Shown: one piece after another, positions 57,175-64,000 of the stretch
Layout of the letters: every line of letters begins with the position of its first letter
Position numbering within the stretch: the stretch's first letter is position 1
The notes under the pieces: model-generated
What the model was told of the DNA's origin: nothing
The model's database searches: none
The model's input: the letters and a program-made list of their open reading frames with translations, nothing else
Assembly: GCF_018294505.1 (NCBI RefSeq)
Contig: NC_057802.1
Location: 311,830,363 to 311,894,362 of the forward strand
From: Triticum aestivum
Taxonomy: Eukaryota; Streptophyta; Magnoliopsida; Poales; Poaceae
Length of the DNA stretch: 64,000 bases
Direction: 5' to 3'
Position numbers and translations under genes: made by a program

Positions 57175-57884
57175 TATTAAATAAATAGATTTGATTGATT
57201 GTTTGATCGTGGTGTGGTTGCTTGTGTGAAATTGAGTGAAATTTGAAACTTTTTGAGAGTTAAATGAGAGGGAATAAAAGGACTTTCCCAAACTTTCATT
57301 TTTGCATTTATAAATTCAAATTCTTTTCACCACAAAACCCTGCAGAGAAGATGACAAGACTTCTTCCATTTAAATAAATGAAAAGGGTTTCGAAAAGATT
57401 TGAATTTTATTTGGAAATATTTTCAAATTCAGAAACTTCAAGCAACTCAATGATTTTCATGAGATAAGATAAAATGACTTCTTCAAAACATATGAAATAT
57501 GAGTTGGGAGTTTAAAAGGATCAAATTTAAAGTCCTTTTGGCAATTATTTTCAATTTGGAGTTATTTGGTTTTTATTCAAATTATTTTTTCTCCAAAAAT
57601 AAAATATATGGAAAATAGGGTAAAATGATTCCGTACATCAGAAAATTGGAGAAAAATAAATTTGAAATCATTTTGGTATTTTTAAAATGATTTTTATTGG
57701 ATTTTATTAGAGCAGTAGCACTCTTTGTTTTATTTAAATTCTTCTAGATTTGATTTGACTTTAGAAAAATGTTCAGGTTGTAGGAAATCTTTTTCTGAAA
57801 ATTTTGATATATTATATGCCTATATAATATATTTTTTATTTCTTTTGTTTTATTTAATTTTTATCTGTTTGTGTTTAAAAAAAC

Positions 57885-58370
57885 TTTTCTTGCCGAACTG
57901 GGTCGGCCCAACAGGCCGAGGCCCAGCCCAGCGACCGCGCGCGCCCCCGACCGGGCGTCGGTCTCCGCCCGTTGTACGCCATCGCCGCCGCGCCGACCTC
58001 GGCGTCCGTGCCGAGGCCGTACTCTCCTGCCCCCTCCCGCAAGCTCCGGGCCCCGGGCTTTATAAGCCGCAGACCCGGTCCCCTCTCTCCTCCTCGCAAG
58101 CCACCGCAGCCGCGCCGCACTCGCTGGATCTTGCCACCGCCGCCGCAGCTCCGCTGCCCTACCCCGCACTCCACCACCGCCGCCAACCGCCGCCGCCTTC
58201 ACCATCGACTCCGCCGCACCGCGCCGCCCCTTCCCGACTGCTCCGCTGGCTTCCTTGACCACCGGAGCCGCCTCCCCGCATGCAGCCGATGCCATCGCCG
58301 CCGTTTTCTCCGCCGCCGGCGACTCCCAGCGCCGTGGTAACCGCCGCCCCTCCCCTCGCCGTTGGATCTG
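57885..58370 (-). promoter_or_regulatory. CpG-rich island in G2
   Basis: Almost 500 bp of CpG- and CCG-rich sequence inside AT-rich DNA, with a TATA-like box inside. Same place as the island in G1. Probably the promoter of the LTR. Confidence 0.55.
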
Positions 58371-60310
58371 GATCCAACGATCCAGATCTTTCTGATTTTT
58401 ATTCTTTTTGTTGTCATTTAGCAAGCGTTCGCTAGGTTAGATTTAGAAGTGAACGTGTTCGTCGTTTATGCTTTTAAAGCGGACGTTCGTGCGATAGTTT
58501 TCTGTCACGTAGCCAGGGACCCAGATGTAATTATCTTTTCTTACATGTTAGTCCCTGGTCTTCAAACGATCGCAACTTTTTACCCGTTTATCCAAATTCA
58601 ACGAAACCAATGCCCACTTCTTCTTTACGATCCCCTCTATCGAGATAAACAACTTAAAAATGTTTTTGAAAGTTTTAAAATTTGAATTCAAACAGATTTG
58701 TATTTGAACTTCTTTTGTTCGTAACTTGAGTTTTATAACTCCGATTTAGTTGATTCTTTTTGCAAATTAAAGCTCTTGACCTAAACTTTATGATAAGGCC
58801 AAATTCATATAATTTTGGTACTGTTAGAATTTGTTTTCTGTTGCAAGAGTTAATTGCTTGTTTCGAGGTTTTCCGAGATCTTTTCTTCGATTCTTTTGCA
58901 TGATTGCTTATGTGTGGTTACTATTGCTTGCTTACGATAGATTGACCGGAGGGTGACGAGTAGAACTATCAAGAGTTTTGAGTGCAAATCATCTTCATCA
59001 ACGGTACAGGCAAGTTCACACTTTGATCATGTCCCTTTCATACCCAGTTTTGATGCATTAGTTTCACCCTCAAACATTGCATGGTTAGGACTTGATAACA
59101 TGTGGGTATTGGGAAGTAGTTGATGAGGTAGGAACCTATTACCCTACATTCAAACCTTGGGAGTTACTTCTACGTTATGCTTATATTGCTATGCTATGCT
59201 CATAGACGTGGATTGGTTTGAGAGAATTCATGAAAGATGTGAGAGATTATTGTTAACTAAGGTTTAACTTAAGGTGGCTACTTTAAATACGCATCTGGGT
59301 GGATTGCTAGGGGCACCCTGGGGATATACCAGTGGACTTGCCCGGACACCTAGGGATATACCAGTGTTGTCCTAGGAGATCCCGGGGTTATACCGTGTGA
59401 TCCTCCTATGGTACGCCACCCAGGCTCAAAGGGATCATAAGATTATTCATGCTAGAAACTTCCGTGTGCAGCCACAAGCCATTATGGGCTCTGGCATAGT
59501 TGAGTAAGTTGTGTGAGCTCTCGAAGAGGTGGACTAGCAGATGTAGGGGGGTTGTAGGTGTACCGGTCCGCCCGGAGTAGAGAGTAAAGGCTCCTGAAAG
59601 ACTGCGTCTCGGTCATCCGTTTCTCAAACACCATGTAGTGCGAGAAATCCAACGGAGGAGATCGAGTCTTGTGGGGAAAAGTGCGCAAACCTCTGCAGAG
59701 TGTACAAACTAATCATGATTAGCCGTGTCCCCAGTTATGGACATCTTGAGTATCTGGTTCTTGAATTATCATGTTGATCTCAACACTTTATTTAATTAAT
59801 TTGATTGGGTTAATGATTATTATTTTGGGATTGAGTTGGAGGAACCTTCTCAATATGTATCAATCAACTTTGTAGTTAAATAAAATATATTCCTTTGCAG
59901 TAGGAAAAAATTGGCTTTTCGCAAAAACATTGTTCACCATAGAGCCTCCACCAGCAAAATATGCATGTAGTGATAGCCATTATTCATCATTATCCTATGG
60001 TGTGAATTTGCCAGTACATTCAATGTACTGACCCTTTGTGGCTGCAACGTCTCATGTTGCAGGATTCTTACGACGAGTAAGTGATACGTTAGGGTTACGA
60101 TTTCTACACTCAACTTTGCCGTTGGTGTTGATGGGAATCCACAACCTTGTTGTTATTTCCGTTATATGGATTGAGGTAATAATATTTACACTACTTTATA
60201 CATGTGATTTACCTCTGTTATAAATCCTCGAGTACTGTGTGTGTCAGCATACCGATCCAGGGATGACACTTAAGCACAGAGACTTGACCATCTAAGGTCG
60301 GGTCGCTACA

Positions 60311-60315
60311 ACGGA
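60311..60315 (+). repeat. Target-site duplication of G2 (right copy)
   Basis: ACGGA, matching 57135-57139. Confidence 0.85.
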
Positions 60316-62640
60316 TGCACTAGAGCTATAAGTATATGAAAGCTCAACAAAAGAAACTAAGTGGTTGTGCATCCAACTCGCTTGCTCACGAAGACCTAGA
60401 GCATTTTGAGGAAGCCCGTCATTGGAATATGCAAGCCAAGTTCTATAATGTAAAAATCCCACTAGTATATGAAAGTGACAACATAGGAGACTCTCTATCA
60501 TGAAGATCACGGTGCTACTTTGAAGCACGAGTGTGGTAAAAGGATAGTAACATTGTCCCTTCTCTCTTTTTTGTTTTTTTTTTTTTTGCCTTCTCCTTTT
60601 TTTCTTTTTTTTGGCCTCTTTTTTTTTCGTCCGGAGTCTCATCCCGACTTGTGGGGGAATCATAGTCTCCATCATCCTTTCCTCACTTGGGACAATGCTC
60701 TAATAATGATGATCATCACACTTTTATTTACTTACAACTCAAGAATTACAAATCGATACTTAGAATAAAATATGACTCTATATGAATGCCTCTGGCGGTG
60801 TACCGGGATGTGCAATGAATCAAGAGTAACATGTATGAAAGAATTATGAAGGTGGCTTTGCCACAAATACGATGTCAACTACATGATCATGCAAAGCAAT
60901 ATGACAATGATGGAGCATGTCATAATAAACGGAACGGTGGAAAGTTGCATGGCAATATATCTCAGAATGGCTATGGAAATGCCATAATAGGTAGGTATGG
61001 GGGCTGTTTTGAGGAAGGTATATAGTGGGTGTATGGTACCGGCGAAAGTTGCGCGGCACAAGAGAGGCTAGCAATGGTGGAAGGGTGAGAGTGCGTATAA
61101 TCCATGGACTCAACATTAGTCATAAAGAACTCATATACTTATTGCAAAAATCTATTAGTTATCGAAACGAAGTACTACGCGCATGCTCCTAGGGGGATAG
61201 ATTGATAGGAAAAGACCATCGCTCGTCCCCGACCGCCACTCATAAGGAAGACAATCAAAAAATAAATCATGCTCCGACTTCATCACATAACGGTTCACCA
61301 TGCGTGCATGCTACGGGAATCACAAACTTTAACACAAGTATCTCTCAAATTCACAACTACTCAACTAGCATGACTCTAATATCACCATATTCATATCTCA
61401 AAACAATCATAAGGAATCAAACTTCTCATAGTATTCAATGCACTTTATATGAAAGTTTTTATTATATCCCTCTTGGATGCCTATCATATTAGGACTAAAT
61501 TTATAACCAAAGCAAATTACCATGCTGTTCTAAAGACTCAAAATAATATAAGTGAAGCATGAGAGTTCATCTATTTCTTCAAAATAAAACTACCGTCGTG
61601 CTCTGAAATATATAAGTGAAGCACTAGAGCAAACGACAAACTACTCCGAAAGATATAAGTGAAGAACAATGAGTAGTCGAATAATCATGCAACTAGGTGA
61701 AGACTCTCTAACATTTAAGAATTTCAGGTCTTGGTATTTTATTCAAACAGCAAGTAAAACAAAAGAAAATAAAATGACGCTCCAAGCAAAACACACATCA
61801 TGTGGTGAATAAAAATATAGCTCCAAGTAAAGTTACCGATGAACGAAGACGAAAGAGGGGATGCCATCCGGGGAATCCCCAAGCTTAGGCTCTTTGTTGT
61901 CCTTCAATATTACCTCGGGGTGCCTTGGGCATCCCCAAGCTTAGGATCTTGCCACTCCTTGTTCCATGGTCCATCGAATCTTTACCCAAAACTTGAAAAC
62001 TTCACAACACAAAACTCAACAGAAAACTCGTAAGCTCCGTTAGTATAAGAAAATAAATCACCACTTAGGTACTGTTATGAACTCATTCTAAGTTCATATT
62101 GGTGTAATATCTACTGTATTACAACTTCTCTATGGTTCGTACCCTCCGATACTACTCATAGATTCATCAAAATAAGCAAACAACACATAGAAAACAGAAT
62201 CTGTCAAAAACAGAACAGTCTGTAGTAATCTGTATCAAACGTATACTTCTGGGACTCCAAAAATTCTGAAATACATTTATGGACGTGAGAAATTTATCTA
62301 TTAATCATCTTCAAAAATAATCAACCTAAAATCACTCTCCAGTAAAAAATGGCAGCACATCTCGTGAGCGCTAAAGTTTCTGTTTTTTACAGCATGATCA
62401 TAAAGACTTCACCCAAGTCTTCCCAAAGGTTCTACTTGGCACAAACACTAATTAAAACATAAAACCACATCTAACCAGAGGCTAGATAGATTATTTATTG
62501 ATAAACAGGAGCAAAAATCAAGGAACAAAAATAAAATTGGGTTGCCTCCCAACAAGCGCTAACGTTTAACGCCCCTAGCTAGGCATGATGATTTCAATGA
62601 TGCTCACATAAAAGATAAGAATTGAAACATAAAGAGAGCA
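60316..62640 (-). other. Element D non-coding region after the gag-like ORF
   Basis: 2.3 kb without credible coding sequence. Contains a T-rich stretch (60566-60628; A-rich on the element strand), two polypurine-like motifs on the minus strand (CCTAAGCTTGGGGAT near 61889-61875 and CCTAAGCTTGGGGAT near 61945-61931), and the conserved block near 62537-62556 (GGTTGCCTCCCAACAAGCGC) shared with D2. The Lys-rich 127-codon frame at 60292-60675 is an artefact of the T-rich run. Confidence 0.65.
60566..60628. repeat. T-rich low-complexity stretch
   Basis: Runs of up to 14 T broken by single C or G, in D's non-coding region. Confidence 0.8.
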
Positions 62641-64000
62641 TCATGAATGACTAGCACATTTAAGTATAACCCACTTCCTATGCATAGGGATTTTGTGAGC
62701 AAACAACTTATGGGAACAATAATCAACTAGCATAGGAAGGCAAAACAAGTATAACTTCAAAACTTTAAGCACATAGGGAGGAAACTTGATATTATTGCAA
62801 TTCCTACAAGCATATGTTCCTGCCTCATAATAATTTTCAGTAGCATCATGAATGAATTCAACAATATAACCATCACATAAAGCATTCTTTTCATGGTCTA
62901 CAAGCATAGAAAATTTACTACTCTCCACACAAGCAAAATTCTTCTCATTCGGAATAGTGGGAGTATCATAAGAAACTCGAATACTATAAATTGTTTCCAT
63001 ATTAAAAGAGTAAAGTTCAGAAAAAGGGTCATCATAATCATGACAAGTTTTATAAATATAATCATCACTACTTTTATAGCATAAGTATCATCACAATAAT
63101 CATCAAAAGTAGCAACTTTGTTCTCATCATAATCAATTGAAACCTCTTCCAAGATAGTGGAATCATTACTAAATAAAGTCACGACCTCTCCAAATCCACT
63201 TTCATAATTATAATCATCATAAGTAGGAGGCATGCTATCATCATAACAAATTTGCATATCAAAACTTGGGAGACTAAAAATATCATTTTCATTCAACATA
63301 GCGTCCCCAAGCTTGGGACAAACATTAATTGCAGCAAATAAATTCTCAAACATGTCATTCTCATCAAACATAGCATCCCCAAGCTTGGGCCTTTTCATAT
63401 CATAAGCATAATCACTCTCATCATTAATAGTATGGATAGCACCAATAGTATAGCAATTATCATCATCACAATGAATAATAGGAGCAACATCATTTGGGAG
63501 GGATACCTTTTCACCTTTGCTTCTCCGTCTTTTCCTTTTCTTCTTCACATTATGTGTGGGTTTAATCCTCTTTTTGGTGCTCCTTATTAATGAGATTGGT
63601 TGAATAGAAGGCTCCTCCTCGTTACCTGATTCATCATAAGAAATAATAGGAAGATATTGGGAAGTCTCTTCCCTTTCATTAGTATTCTCTTCATCTTCTA
63701 TTTGTTTTCTTGTCTTTATGTAATTGGCAATATAGGGATTTTCAATGCAATTCACCGCACAATACATAAAAATTTCTTCTAGATCAAAATCAAGAAATCT
63801 AACAAGATTAAATTTTGGAATACCCTCAGTTATACATTTCATTTCTTCATACCCCAAAAGAAGACTAAGCTCTTTATGATGCTCAAGGGTAATCAAGTTA
63901 TCACAATTCTTGGACACGATTTGATCATGAAACAAATAGCATTGGAGCTTTAAATGACCATGTTCATTGCAAAGTTCACAAGGATGGTGATAAATATTGA
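62641..64000 (-). pseudogene. Element D gag-like protein with CCHC knuckle and acidic tail (partial)
   Basis: The minus frame is open from the window edge. It starts with a perfect CX2CX4HX4C knuckle, CELCNEHGHLKLQC (63980-63939), then LEHHKELSLLLGYEEM, a basic patch (KKRIKPTHNVKKKRKRRRSKG) and an acidic region with twice PKLGDAM-x-x-END (63389-63373 and 63317-63302). A frameshift near 63070 moves the coding sequence to the frame METIYSIRVSYDTPTIP (63000 on), ending LFAHKIPMHRKWVILKC and a stop at 62643-62641. The knuckle suggests an RNA-binding nucleocapsid; the ~400-residue tail has no family I recognise. D2 holds a decayed copy of the tail. Confidence 0.6.

Larger units (their letters stand above)
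57140..60310 (-). mobile_element. G2: solo-LTR-like element of the G family
   Basis: 3171 bp, plus-strand ends TGTAACATCCC and GGTCGCTACA, that is, G1 in reverse orientation, about 450 bp longer. A GC-rich island (57885-58370) with TTATAAAG on the element strand (about 58058-58066) matches the island of G1 in position. No internal retrotransposon parts. The Arg/Pro/Ala-rich frames on both strands of the island (57725-58258, 57861-58424) have no domain and are rejected as genes. Confidence 0.8.
54927..64000 (-). mobile_element. Element D: Gypsy-type LTR retrotransposon, minus strand, runs off the window
   Basis: Minus-strand order from the right: gag-like ORF (64000-62641), non-coding region with polypurine-like motifs, G2 inserted at 57140-60310, polypurine tract (56614-56600) and 3' LTR (56599-54927). 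No pol is visible in the part shown; the gag-like ORF is followed directly by 3' non-coding DNA, so it may be non-autonomous. Left flank CTTCA (54922-54926). Confidence 0.75.

Noticed and set aside
57725..58424. Overlapping ORFs (177 and 187 codons) in the GC-rich part of G2
   Set aside because: Same compositional artefact as in G1; the two elements do not share a conserved reading frame there as far as I can see.
60292..60675. Lys-rich 127-codon ORF on the minus strand
   Set aside because: Translation of the T-rich low-complexity run at 60566-60628.

Overview
The window is grass intergenic DNA, almost certainly Triticeae (wheat, goatgrass, rye or barley). I find no host gene, tRNA, rRNA or CRISPR array. 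Nearly every base belongs to LTR retrotransposons inserted into one another. The lineage call rests on the Angela/BARE/WIS-type LTR (begins TGAAGGAAATATGCCC, ends CGTTCCCCAACA), on several Athila-type Ty3/Gypsy elements primed by tRNA-Asp, and on a SIRE/Maximus-type Copia element whose LTR is full of GCGGTACTACCGC palindromes. Family names are from recognition, not from a database search.

Left stack (1-43662), five levels, four of them closed by matching 5-bp target-site duplications. Element A (Athila-like; only the end of its 5' LTR survives at 1887-2058, 3' LTR 42287-43662) carries gag-protease and an ATHILA-ORF1-like gene but no reverse transcriptase or integrase. In its 3' non-coding region sits element B (7490-41589, TSD GGGGA), a complete but decayed Athila-type element. 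B's gag is split by element M (9535-33399, minus strand, TSD CTCGT), a SIRE/Maximus Copia element with gag, protease, integrase, RT/RNase H and an extra ORF. M's 3' LTR is split by a compound Angela element (10614-22491, TSD GCGGT). Angela's GAG-pre-integrase coding region is split by G1 (15421-18138, TSD AGAAA), which looks like a solo LTR.

Middle (43663-46390): a degraded internal fragment (D2) related to element D, then an LTR-like fragment (H) with a roughly 483-bp imperfect tandem duplication.

Right stack (46391-64000): element C, a second copy of the B family, is cut at 53771 by E, a minus-strand LTR of the A family. E is cut by D (minus strand; 3' LTR 54927-56599, internal region running off the window), and D contains G2 (57140-60310, TSD ACGGA), a second copy of the G family in the opposite orientation.

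Almost every coding region is broken by stops, frameshifts or loss of catalytic residues, so the elements are fossils. By eye the two Angela LTRs differ at about 2% of sites and the two B LTRs at about 3-4%, in line with the nesting order. The most unusual points are the compound Angela with a microhomology deletion, the palindrome array in M, extra ORFs preceded by possible splice acceptors in M, B and C, repeated polypurine-tract-like motifs inside the Athila-type elements, and a gag-like protein in D whose repeated PKLGDAM peptide is encoded by such a motif.
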